From positions 1 through 64,000 of the forward strand of contig VTFK01000188.1 in the NCBI GenBank assembly GCA_009617715.1: DNA of 64,000 bases, given 5' to 3'. The notes under the pieces are model-generated. The model searched no databases and was not told the DNA's origin. It worked only from the letters and a program-made list of their open reading frames with translations. The position numbers and the translations under genes are program-made. Origin of the DNA: Plectrocnemia conspersa. Lineage: Eukaryota > Arthropoda > Insecta > Trichoptera > Polycentropodidae. Of the stretch, positions 24,858 through 34,872 are shown piece by piece. Within the stretch, counting starts at the first letter, position 1. Each line of letters begins with the position of its first letter.

Positions 24858-25249
24858 TTTATATTTAAATATATGAAAAGCACAGTGACTTAGCTGCATT
24901 TTACATGTATGTATATTGTTACATTTACTACTACAGATAACACAAAACAATTATTTAAATATTATTAACTAGCACTATTAGTTACCCAGTTGAGTTTTAA
25001 AGTACTGTACTATTACAACACAAATTAACCCTTAAGGTTTGCAGCCCTAATATACCGCTAAAGATTCATGGAAAATGTGCGATAAATTTTAGTATATTTT
25101 GAAGACATTAAACACTTACATATAAGATTAAGTGATGAGAGATAAAAATAATTTTAATATTACTGGAAACAATAAGCTGGCAAATTCGAGTACAAATCTA
25201 ATAAATTAAAATTTATCATTTATCATAAACAGTAGCAATTTAAACATTT

Positions 25250-25528
25250 TTATGCCTGCACTACACTCTCAGGAAGATGGCCAAGGTCGGCCAAAGACGC
25301 AGAATATAGTGGGCTACTTCGATCGAGTTTGGTTCTGTCCGCTCTAAAATCTCGGAAGTTGTCCGAGGTTACCGAAAACGGTAAAGTGGGGGGGGTAAAG
25401 TCAACTTGGCCAGCTTCGAGCGCTTCCGAACATTCAGTCAAGCTGCTCTTTCGAGCGCGAGCGGTGGATACTTCCCTTTCGCGCTCTCGCGTGTTTGACG
25501 AGTGAGAGAGATAATGATATGTTTTTTT
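25250..25528 (+). promoter_or_regulatory. CG-rich block with a possible initiator
   Basis: This CG-rich stretch contains TCAGTC at 25,434-25,439, matching the arthropod initiator TCA(G/T)T(C/T), followed by CGAGCGCGAGCGG. A further CTTTCGCGCTCTCGCG forms a partial inverted pair with the earlier CGAGCGCGAGCG. No TATA box is seen at the expected distance. A 111-codon minus-strand frame overlaps it but lacks a domain. It could equally be the flank of the GC-rich foldback element. Confidence 0.25.
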
Positions 25529-26097
25529 CGCAAACTGAGATAGAACGAGTAAGGCCGGACGTGCCATTGCCGGCACCGTCGGCAAAAGTACCTATCATTT
25601 CAGACGTGCCGGACAAATCTACCCGGCGCCGGCCCGACGCTGACTGCCGGGTTGTCGCCGGCCGCGCTCTAAACTGTCCGGCGCCGGGTACCGAGCGAGT
25701 GGTGGGGGTAAAACTCAAACATTAACCGGGCCGTTGACAGTGATTGTGGTATCTTGTGATAAAATTATTAAATATATTCCTCGTGTTTAGGCAATAGCGG
25801 AAGAAATAGATCTCGAAATTTTAATTATATTAATGTAATCTCTTTTAATTGTCTTAGTAGAATACATACAAAAATAAAATGCTAACGCGAAATGCGTGGA
25901 AGGACTTATGTGAAGCCGTTAATCCTAAATGACTGGCATCAGTTGACGAGGTATAGGTCGGGTTGGGAAGAAACCGGCCAGAAACCGGCCAGAGACCGGC
26001 CACGTGTGAAAGCTTTGTTAACGGCGCCGGCCCGGTGCCGGGTGAATCCATCCGGCACGTGTGAAACCGGCCTAACTCGCTTCAATTTCAGTATGCG
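25529..26097. mobile_element. GC-rich foldback element, about 570 bp
   Basis: The left end (25,529-25,558) and right end (26,068-26,097, opposite strand) pair over about 30 bases: ACTGAGATAGAAC-GAGTAAGG against ACTGAAATTGAAGCGAGTTAGG, followed by a shared CCGG. Deeper in each arm TTTCA-x-ACGTGCCGGA and CACCCGGC/TACCCGGC blocks also pair. The arms are rich in GCCGGC, CCGGCGCC and CACGTG motifs. The right arm has three tandem ACCGGCCAG-like units (about 25,970-26,003). The core is AT-rich and has no transposase. No target-site duplication was found, so the superfamily is undetermined. Confidence 0.65.
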
Positions 26098-27206
26098 CGT
26101 AAGCGTCCTATGGTTAACACGCATGTCAAGCACTGCATCGTGGTCACGTGGTCAAGTTATAATACCACATACTTATCGGGGACTTCAACAGACTCTTATT
26201 GACATCTTTGAATATTTTAGGACACCAAAAGGACTTAATTATATTTTTGGTAGTATATTCTTCTAACAGATATCGTTAATATATTTTTTTCATATAAAAT
26301 CAAATAATGAAAAAATAATTAGTGGCACTTGATAAAGTTAAAAAAAATCGTTTCGAATATCCTTATGTATTTTCCTAGATCAGTTTATATAAATGTCACA
26401 CCATAACGAATTCTTATTTAGAATCGATGGCGACAAATTCTAGGATAGTCACAGATGTGGTGTTCGTATTCTGAAGAATAATTTTTATGCCTTATGGCAT
26501 TTTGCAAAAGCCGACAAAGATTTTGCGTAAATTGAATATTTACGACCGAAAAGTTTTCACTGATATTGTATTGGTGAGTGCCCACACAAACTTTTAATAA
26601 TATGACAATTTAAAAATTGCGATTATTTGCACATTTTTCGATCGCGCGCAAATATGCCGGCTGTACGTGACAGAAGCCGCCGTTCTGAAGTCATTCACGA
26701 CCGCCTTCCGGACAGCATTCGAAATTGCGACAGTGTGGTCGCTTACTCGAAGTCGTAGGTCTCGGCCGACTTCAGTTGTAACTTCGGTTCGGATTTTTTC
26801 CAGAGAGTGTAGTCAGGCATTAGAATTATTTATTTCTAGTGAAATGTATATCAGTTAAAAATTTATTTTAAATTAGATTACAATTTAATTTGACAAAATT
26901 ATAATTATGTAATCAAAAAATCTATATACAATGCATTGTTATATTATCAGTACATAAAGCTGAATATTTAATTAGTATAGTATCAATTTTGTAGCTATTT
27001 ATTGCTGAGTAGATCCCTAAGATAACATTGTGCTATAAGATTACATATTTAAGACAATCTTATTATAGTTATTACTAAAAACAAGCCAAATAAGAAGTAT
27101 ATTAAACTATGACTATATCATTACCTACAATATAGCACTTAAGCCTAATCATACATATAGTTAAAGATAAAGTTAAGCTTTTAATAAAACGATGACCCGA
27201 CAAAGG
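26098..27206. other. non-coding DNA; less AT-rich stretch at about 26,640-26,820
   Basis: A short CG-richer stretch contains an open frame of 63 codons without domain features. The remainder is AT-rich. Confidence 0.45.
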
Positions 27207-27379
27207 TAGTGACTTGTCACAGCAGTAATGCTATACGGTTTTGCGAAAATTACCGGAAAGCTTTCCCAGAAATTAGGTTACCGATTGTATATTTTCGCGT
27301 ATGATAATCACTTATCGCCAGACGGCGCCAGATAATGTCTAAGCATTTATTGCGGTAATATGAGATAAGTTTCTGTGAT
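27207..27379 (+). repeat. direct repeat B (partner at 24,699)
   Basis: Diverged copy of repeat A, about 2.5 kb away in the same orientation. The GC-rich foldback element lies between the two. Confidence 0.7.
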
Positions 27380-27422
27380 TCACCTAGGCGAGGATTCCAT
27401 ACTTGCTTTAAATTTATAATTT

Positions 27423-27663
27423 TTATTGAACTTTCTTCGTACGCCGTGGCATAAACCGCCTCGGTTTTATACCTGTTTCAGTGCTCGAACCTGACCCATC
27501 AGGCTCAACGATCTCCCGACATGGCCATAAATGGAAAAGCTGACCACATCCATACAATGATGGCCGGTGTATAACGTTGCCAACGGACAAGATTTCAAAT
27601 TTCAACACATTTTTTCCTAAGATTGTTTCGAAAAGGGAATAAAAATTCGACCTAGTTTATTGT
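27423..27663 (-). CDS. unassigned open frame with splice-like boundaries
   Basis: The minus-strand frame is open for about 80 codons and ends in KPRRFMPRRTKK-V-Q and a stop, with a CAATAAA overlap just after it. It has no in-frame ATG, so if real it must be an internal or terminal exon. A possible acceptor (CAATCTTAG/GAAAAAAT) ends at 27,616. A donor-like CAG/GTATAA also sits at 27,473 inside the frame. Codon choice is less AT-driven than in neighbouring chance frames. I do not recognise the protein. Because it sits right beside repeat B, it may belong to an unknown transposon. Being an accident is also quite possible. Confidence 0.25.
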
Positions 27664-29170
27664 CATTAAAATAACTGCTATACATATCTCCAAATAAATT
27701 GTTACTAAAATTTAACTTACATCTTTTACTATTACTAGACAATAGAAACATTAAGATAACGTCCATTAACGACAAAACGATACAATTGTATAATCCTACT
27801 TATCATGGCTAGAAATAAAAAATATTTAACAACCGTCTCTTCACTATAATAATGAACTTATTATTTCTTACTTCAATTATGTTTACCTATAAGAAACAAG
27901 TTGTTTCTAAAGTGAATATCTACTATTTCTATACTAGTCCAAATATAAATATTAATAACAGATTTTACCCCACCATGAAATTAATACTTCAATGTGAGTA
28001 AGAATATGAACTTTGAAACAAAAATCTATTAATGGTCATTAAATTGTCAATCGTTCCGACACTGGTATTCTTCAAACCAATGATAAAAATATGGAAAGTA
28101 TGCCTATACGTATGGCGTAGAAACCTCTTAATTATTCTGCCATCAACATGAAAAATATGTGTTTACGTTTCGGTTGTTGATAATTATCAAAATATTAGGA
28201 ACATCTTCTTTTACATATTATATTATATAATATACATCAATTTATTCAAGAATTATATTTCAGAAAGAATGTTTGAGAGTTACTGGTTTCAAGCCACACT
28301 TTTCTGATACTGTTGTGTCGTAAAAAATCTTTGATTCGTAACTTCGTTAAAATCTGGACACGACAATGGAAGTGCGTCACGTATGAGAAAATCATTCTTA
28401 AATTGTACTGCCAAAGGAATTGAAAAAACCTGATACTTGCAGAGTTAAACAATATTTAATTGGTCTTTAGTGCATACAAGTTTTTTAATAAAATAGTTTT
28501 TATTGCACTTTAATTACAAGGAAAATTTTATAATTCGTCAGTGGTTGATTACGTTTGACACGCATTCAAAAAACGTAAAATCAAATCAGCTTTTCTCTTT
28601 ATGCGCTCTGATTTCAATGCTATGCGATCTTATCTGAATAATGCTCAGCAAGATCAACGGCTAACCGACGGGAGGAAACTCATAGATTATCTTGAATCAA
28701 CGTATATTTATCTCGGCGATAAAATATGTTAACTAGTGCCGGTGTAATGATGTTTGCTTTAGTTTCTAAAACCTCCGCGAACGCTATGCACAAATAGCAA
28801 CGTAATAGCATCGAAAATTATAATACAATATCTAAGAATAATCTAAGATTCTTGATAGTGGCTATCAATATAAAACCTCTTCTTTATGTTGATGTCAGTT
28901 TTACAAATCATCGTCGACTTTTATCGAACATAGGGGCTTCCTGTTATATTATACGTTATAAAATATATCTTAATACCTTCTACGTAAATACAAAATATAT
29001 GAAGAATTATAGATAAACAGTAGATTTTTTATCACCATTACTGATAATTAAATAATCTTGTGATACCGTGAACTATAATATAATTATAGCACTCGAAACT
29101 AACTAAACTTATTTCACGGATAACTTTTCTTTAAATTAATATATTTATTTATAACAAAAACATAATTATG
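27664..29170. other. AT-rich DNA, nothing recognised
   Basis: No exon, transposon terminus or RNA gene visible. Confidence 0.5.
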
Positions 29171-29201
29171 TTTTATGCTATTAATACTTAATAGCATAAA
29201 A
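29171..29201. repeat. perfect 14-bp inverted repeat, 3-base loop
   Basis: TTTTATGCTATTAA, then TAC, then the exact reverse complement TTAATAGCATAAAA. It could form a short hairpin. No T-run or precursor-like extension supports a terminator or microRNA reading. Confidence 0.7.
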
Positions 29202-29230
29202 TTTAATTAATAAAATTCGTCAGATGATTA

Positions 29231-29542
29231 GAAAATCAGATAGTTGTTTGTTAAGGAGTTATTCAATACTGTTGTTTTTGCATGCGGTACTTATATAATA
29301 ACGCATGCAATAAAAAAAATCCAGAATCTCAGGATTTTGAATATTCCCTATCAGTAACTTGAAAAAGTGCTTTTCTAAGATTACTCGTCGATGCGACTCA
29401 AAGTAATCATAACCCAGCATACTTTGTGGGAATTTTGTGGAAAATATTTATATTACCTCATGTACAGATAACTAGGAAAGATTTTTTTACATTTCCTAGT
29501 AAAAGTGAGTCGGTTAAATTATTTTGCACTAGGCCAGAGAAT
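29231..29542 (+). repeat. dispersed repeat, copy 2 (partner at 408)
   Basis: Matches 408-741 in order and orientation, including TTATATTACCTCATGTACAG and AAAGTGAGTCGGTTA. It has indels relative to copy 1, for instance an inserted GACTCAAAGTAATCATAACC-like stretch. Downstream sequence (about 29,560-29,625) is less AT-rich and may be more of the same element that copy 1 lacks. Confidence 0.7.
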
Positions 29543-29749
29543 AAATGAACTCCGGATGTTCCCACCTCGCTACTTATGATCGAGGTTCCATTAGCGACCC
29601 GTAGCTACACCACTCAAAAGTAATGCTCACTGTGTTAAATAAGAATTATACAAGGTACACAGGGCCCTTTATTCGGTTTAGATATGCTTTAATCGATTTT
29701 AACTTAATATAAGTCGTAATATTGTGATAAATAGTAATAATATGAATGG
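29543..29749. other. spacer between two repeat copies
   Basis: Mostly AT-rich, with a CG-richer start that may belong to the preceding repeat. Confidence 0.4.
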
Positions 29750-29811
29750 CGACGGCACGATTTTATTGCTTTTGACGTGGATTTTTGACTTCTGAGAACG
29801 GATAATTGTTT
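29750..29811 (+). mobile_element. partial second copy of the 8.5-kb foldback MITE
   Basis: CGACGGCACGATTTTATTGC, then TTTTGACGTGGATTTTTGAC and TTCTGAGAACGGATAATTGT, match part of the loop and the right arm at about 8,608-8,668 almost base for base. The left arm and the right terminus are missing. Confidence 0.8.
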
Positions 29812-32160
29812 GCTAGAAGAATTATTTTAAGTTAATTTTAAGAGTACAGACGTGTATTTGGCCATGCAGTGTATTTTTTTATATTTATTCATAAAAAAAC
29901 ATTTTAATTGATTGCGCAGTGTGAATATTTTTAACTTGAGAATTTTCTCATAAAACATACTAGATTTATTATATGGCTTCGCTCGGAATGGATTCTATAT
30001 TTATTTAAATTAACTTTATTCATCCTGATATTACAAATTTATTATAATACTTGATTATATACAATATTTTTATTCTCTTATATTCACATATTGCAGTAGC
30101 AGGTAATAATTTATCAACACGGTACTGTTCGAGTCAAAAATTTAAAATAGCACAGTTGGCTTAGAAACGGTAGCTAGAATGACATGTGCAAGTGTCACGG
30201 CGCTACTGTTGACCATTTGCGATAAATTCTTGCGACAAACAAACACACATGTTAGATTCACTTGTGTATATTCGAAGGGTTAATGTCTTAAAAAGGTTTA
30301 ACTACATAAATAAACTTTTAGCAGATGGCGAAAAGTAATCAGATTTATTATAAATGAGGCATCGTTATAACCTCGTTCGCAATAAACGAGTTCATCTGTG
30401 TTCGAACGCGCGTACTCGAGTATATCCACACGTCGTATATAATGCGAAATAAAATAAATTTTCGAAATTTCGCGGTCGTTAAACAGAATTCGACCTCGAA
30501 TGATTTATCGGCGGTCCGAAATAAAAATCGGGAGGGTCAAGAGTGTTAACCGCGCGGGCATGATGAATGAATGGCGGTCGATTTTCGAACGAAACAAGAC
30601 CTCAGCGGATTGTGACCCCGATAACAAATAAGAAGAGTTTTGAAAGAACAGGGAAAAAAATAAGTTTAGGAAGAGATATTTATAAAGCGGATGTGCAAAT
30701 CGACGGACTAATCGCGTCCCTTGCGGTTGGCATTTTTGTTACGGTGGAATTTTTCGCGCAGGATGAGCTTTTTGCTGCTCTTGTTTTACGCCTTCGGGTT
30801 TGTCGGTATTTTGTGCATTTCTCAAAATTTATAAGAGCGTTAAATTAAGTTTAAAATTCAAAGCTATGTGCGTAATTGCTTTCTTTTACAGATATAAAAC
30901 TTAAATTTTTTACAAATATTTTTCAATTATATTACTCACTAATTTTGGTCTTATTTTTAACTCGTATTTTACTAATGAATTTAAATAAAAAAATAAACCA
31001 CCTAACCTTTTTAAAGTTTCCATCAAATCCACGGCTAACCAAATATTCTGTAAATTTCATTTTTGAGTTAAAGATGATTGTAGATTAAAAGATAGGAAGG
31101 TAAACGTTGCTTATAAACGATAATATGAATTTATATATTGTACCCATGAAACTGTTTATATTTACATTAATAAGTAATCTTTTTATTGTAATGACCATTA
31201 CAAAAAATCGTAAAGAGAGATCAAGTTGACTACACAATGAAAGAGAGTTCTAGTGACAAAATAATTGCGTTAATAATTGGAAATATTACACGAACCATTT
31301 AAAAGAACATCTGTCCCTAGATGTTAATGACCTATTAGTATCGCCAAAAAAATACTTTTTGTTTGGAAAGGACACGTGTTAGATACCCTGCGCACATAAC
31401 TATTGTTCTTCAATTCTTTTGATACCGATCACCAGTGTGACAATCTGGACCGTATAAAATTTAAGGCGTGAACACATTTAAGAGTGTGTTCAAGAAGAGA
31501 TGCAATTTTTCTTAACAATTGATTTATTGAACGCCTTTGTTGGAATGACTCAATTGTGCGCTAATTATTTTGTTAATGAGTTTTAAATTAATTAAAACAA
31601 TCGCAATTTTTATATATTCAATTATATTTTTAATCGATAATAAAAATATAAACTTCAATTCAACTTTAACCTCTTTTTATGTACATATATTTTTTAACGT
31701 TTCGACTCTATATCTATCTTAAGTGTATTATACCATATCACAAAGGTCATCGATCGAAATTGTATGACTGTACAACTGTGTTGTCTAACTACTGCTTTTA
31801 AAATATAATTTCAAGCGCGAAATTTTACGATCCATACATTCGAGCGTGATGGATAGGTTATTTTGCCGTTTTCCTCGATCGCTTACAAAGTTTCTCCGAA
31901 TGGCGAAGACATAAATTCATTTTTCAAACAGCCGTATGGACATGGTATTTTTTTCTTGGATCGGCAACAATGTCCGACGAAAGTGTGAAAATATTTGCGG
32001 CTTTAGCACGGGCAAAAAATTCACGCCCTTTATTTGCTACTGACAGAAACGAGTTTTAATATCATCACATAACTGAAATATTTTATATTGAAAAATAACT
32101 AAATAAAAGAACATATCATCAATCGAATGAATAGTGTTTTTATTGCTATATATTTTTATT
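29812..32160. other. non-coding DNA; less AT-rich blocks at about 30,350-30,830 and 31,810-32,040
   Basis: The 30,350-30,830 block contains a 93-codon plus-strand frame (30,567-30,848) without a recognisable domain or splice context. The 31,810-32,040 block has many stops. Both could be regulatory. The remaining sequence is AT-rich. Confidence 0.45.
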
Positions 32161-32246
32161 ATTGCAAATAGCATAAAAAAACGGCGCCTGTCGGTCGCGA
32201 TATCATTACGTCAAAATACGATAAGATAGGCGCCGTTAAATAGCAA
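32161..32246. repeat. small inverted repeat around GGCGCC
   Basis: AACGGCGCCT at 32,180-32,189 pairs perfectly with AGGCGCCGTT at 32,228-32,237, with extended weaker pairing (GTC/GAT inward; ATTGC...ATAG outward). A 38-base CG-richer spacer lies between. It may be a tiny MITE or a regulatory palindrome. Confidence 0.55.
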
Positions 32247-33131
32247 TTAACAATTTATTTATTGTACCAATAATTATAATGTGACGTACGTTTTAAAAAT
32301 AATGTATAATTATTCAATTACACACTATGATATATTGATTCTTAATAAATTGTTAATTAAAAAAAATATAATTATAACAAAACCAGTGACAGTAATCATA
32401 ATATGTTCTTAGAATTAGATTTCGTTATCGAACTTAATACCTCTTTAAATATGTCAAAATAATTAATTTAAAATTATATAATATTCAATATGTATAAATG
32501 TACATATTATACATATACTATATTTGTATACAATTATAGATTATTATTGAATCACTAAACTTTATTTATTAAGTTTTATGTAAAATTTTCTCGCACTTCA
32601 AGATAATATGATATTACTGTTAAAAGACAACGTTCACGCTTGAGTTCTGTAAAGTAAACGACCCGATAACCTTTTATGTAATCTTTAGAGATTTATTATT
32701 TAACACTAGATTCAAGATGTAAATTGTGTTGTACAGATCATTGTTAATTTCGATTAGATATTTAACGACTTAGGTGATATTTATATTGTTCTTGTAAAAA
32801 CCATTGCTCTTTAATTTTAATATTATTATAATAGCTGCTATTATTATTTGACACGTTTAAAGCAAAATCAAACGACATCGAAGTTAATTGCCAATTTTTA
32901 TCAACTTAATATATCTGAACAATTTGAATTGAAGCTGTCAATTCAAAAAAGTCACGAATTGACACGTAATTTACCTACCACCAACTTTGCAAATGTTTCT
33001 GTCATTATCAACATATTTGCATTGTCAATTTTAAATTAATAATATATTAAAAAATCACTTAACACTGAAAGGAAACCTTGACGTGTTAAATAAATGATAT
33101 GCAAACTATTAATAAACATTTTTTAACGAAA
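32247..33131. other. AT-rich DNA, probable 3' flank of the small minus-strand gene
   Basis: The stretch downstream of the 33.1-kb stop codon has a minus-strand AATAAA at 32,697-32,692, about 435 bases past the stop, which could be the polyadenylation signal. A 63-codon plus-strand frame at 32,848 has no support. Confidence 0.4.
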
Positions 33132-33561
33132 TTAATTTTCGAATGTCATTACAAATCGTTTAGGTTTTGTGTTGGCATTTTTATGAAAAACATACTGGTT
33201 TTTCGATGTTCGACCGGATTTTCGTTTAGCTTCTGTTGCGAGATGAATATTCAGAAGGATGTATATGAATAATTTAATATTAAAATTTTCCCAAATGTTG
33301 ATGACCTTTTCAATGGACTCACCTTGGCTGCAAATACTGGTGTTTTCATCGTCGACGTACTGCTTTTCTTCGTCGTCCGACCAGAGAATCCCTTCGATGC
33401 TGCTACTCATCATTTGAGATTCGGGAATTACACAATCGAGCATCAAAGCAGCATCGCAAGATCTTCGTTTGAAGCAAGTTCTCGTAGGTACGGCTTGAGA
33501 TGCCAATAGGTGAGAACTCATGCTGCGCCGTGAAGCCAATTCTCCAGACGAATCCATGATT
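33132..33561 (-). CDS. small spliced gene, 111-residue protein of unknown function
   Basis: Coding exon 1 runs 33,557-33,323 and exon 2 runs 33,232-33,132, both on the minus strand. The 90-base intron starts GTGAGT after CAAG and ends CGCAACAG. The start ATG has A at -3 and G at +4. It lies four bases inside an exon that opens after a pyrimidine-rich TTTGTTTATTTAG acceptor, so an upstream untranslated exon is likely. The protein begins MDSSGELASRRSMSS. It then has a basic patch TRTCFKRRS (25-33), an acidic stretch WSDDEEKQYVDDE (59-71), and a basic tail with AKRKSGRTSK and PKRFVMTFEN. There is no signal peptide or membrane segment. The intron length is a multiple of three and lacks a stop, so retention would insert 30 residues. 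Composition suggests a soluble, perhaps nuclear, regulatory protein. That is inference, and I do not recognise a family. Confidence 0.6.
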
Positions 33562-34583
33562 CTAAATAAACAAAATAAATATAAAAACCATGATCGATAC
33601 ATTACAATTACAACAGTAAAATCGTTACATTTAGTGAAGTTCAGAACCAAAACTTTTATGGAATAAAAGTAGTTAGTATTATTGCCAACAGATGTCATTT
33701 ATTTTAAGTAATAATTATATATTCATACATTATATATTTGTATAAAGATGTTAAGTCATATTAGTCCATAAAATTATGCACATTTATGCCATTTATTATG
33801 TATGTTTAAAATGACATATTTCATAAAATAATGAGCTGTCATACACATTTATTACGTTGTTTTTATGTACAAATACAAATGAAGTTTATATTGATAACTA
33901 CATACTAACATTATTATATAGCTTACTAATATCATTATTTCACTATTTTTTAAATAAATTTAATAAGTTAAAATAAATTATGACACAGATGCAATCCCTC
34001 AGGGAAAATCATTAAAAACCATAGGATAATATATATATTATTGAACGTGTAAAAGAAAAATATAATACTATGCATTAGTTTAGAATTAAAATTATAAAAT
34101 TAATAAATATATTTAACAGTACTACCACCTATAAAGTTATATTATATCACTAATTACCCAAAGTTAAGAGCATCAAAATAATTTAGTTCAATTAAAAGTT
34201 AATCACTAAAGCCAAAAGTGACATCTATGTGTTGTTTTCGTGGAATTAAGGTTGCTAAACCGTAAATGTCCGGTCTTTTTTGTTTTCCACCCAGATTTAT
34301 AATAAAATTCTATTAAACATATATTATTTTAAGTCATACATATTACTAATATTTACTAGAAGAACATTATATTTAGCTCACGAGGGATTTATTCTGGGAC
34401 TTCTGCATCAGATCAAAAATTTTTTTATCTCAACCAAAATAGCACTAGTAGTTAAATTTTTAAATAAAATAGAGTATACAAAAATACCAAATTGTTGATG
34501 GCAGTGCAATTATAAATAATTTGCAAAAAATGTTTTTAATTAGTTTATTTTGTAGTAGTTTTAAGTCATATTTAAATAATAAT
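33562..34583. other. AT-rich DNA upstream of the small gene
   Basis: Expected to hold intron sequence of the minus-strand gene if its first exon is untranslated. No first exon or promoter could be fixed. Confidence 0.4.
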
Positions 34584-34640
34584 GCTGGCTTTTATTTTTT
34601 TTATATATAATATAATTAGTAATAAAAAATAAAAGCCAGC
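34584..34640. repeat. 17-bp perfect inverted repeat with AT-rich loop
   Basis: GCTGGCTTTTATTTTTT (34,584-34,600) is the reverse complement of AAAAAATAAAAGCCAGC (34,624-34,640), with a 23-base TA-rich loop. It could be a minimal MITE or a hairpin. Confidence 0.75.
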
Positions 34641-34698
34641 AACTTGTACTTAATTTTAAAGTACGTATTTTTCTGTATTGTTATTTGTGTAACAAATG

Positions 34699-34872
34699 TT
34701 TATAAAAAATGCTCGCAATAACATATAAAAGAGTATGCAGGAACTCGCACTACACACGCTCAATCGAGCAGCACTGAAACAACTCTTTCGCGACTATCAT
34801 TCACGGTCTGCACTAGACTGACCGCATTCAACACTGCCGCCCGGCAGTGACACCTGATTTATTTTGCAATAC
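34699..34872 (+). promoter_or_regulatory. candidate core promoter or solo LTR
   Basis: A TATA box (CATATAAAAGAG, 34,722-34,733) stands at the edge of a sudden CG-richer stretch (34,740-34,860). The sequence about 35 bases downstream, CGCTCAATCG, is a near match to an initiator. TGTGTAACA at 34,688 and CAATACA at about 34,867 could be the TG...CA ends of a short solo LTR, though no convincing target duplication was found. No coding frame follows within reach on the plus strand. Confidence 0.35.

Noticed and set aside
25250..25725. Overlapping 111- and 94-codon minus-strand frames and a 76-codon plus-strand frame as genes
   Set aside because: All three open across the same CG-rich bases, which suppresses stop codons by composition; none shows a domain or splice context, and part lies inside the foldback arm.
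29171..29201. Transcription terminator or microRNA precursor
   Set aside because: The perfect stem is only 14 bp and AT-rich, without a T-run or a longer precursor fold.
30567..30848. 93-codon plus-strand frame as a gene
   Set aside because: No domain, no flanking splice signals, and it lies in a CG-richer block where chance frames are longer.
33132..33698. A single unspliced 188-residue protein
   Set aside because: The upstream 47 residues are AT-driven and end at a clear splice acceptor, and the 90 internal bases begin GTGAGT and end CAACAG, so the spliced 111-residue model fits better.
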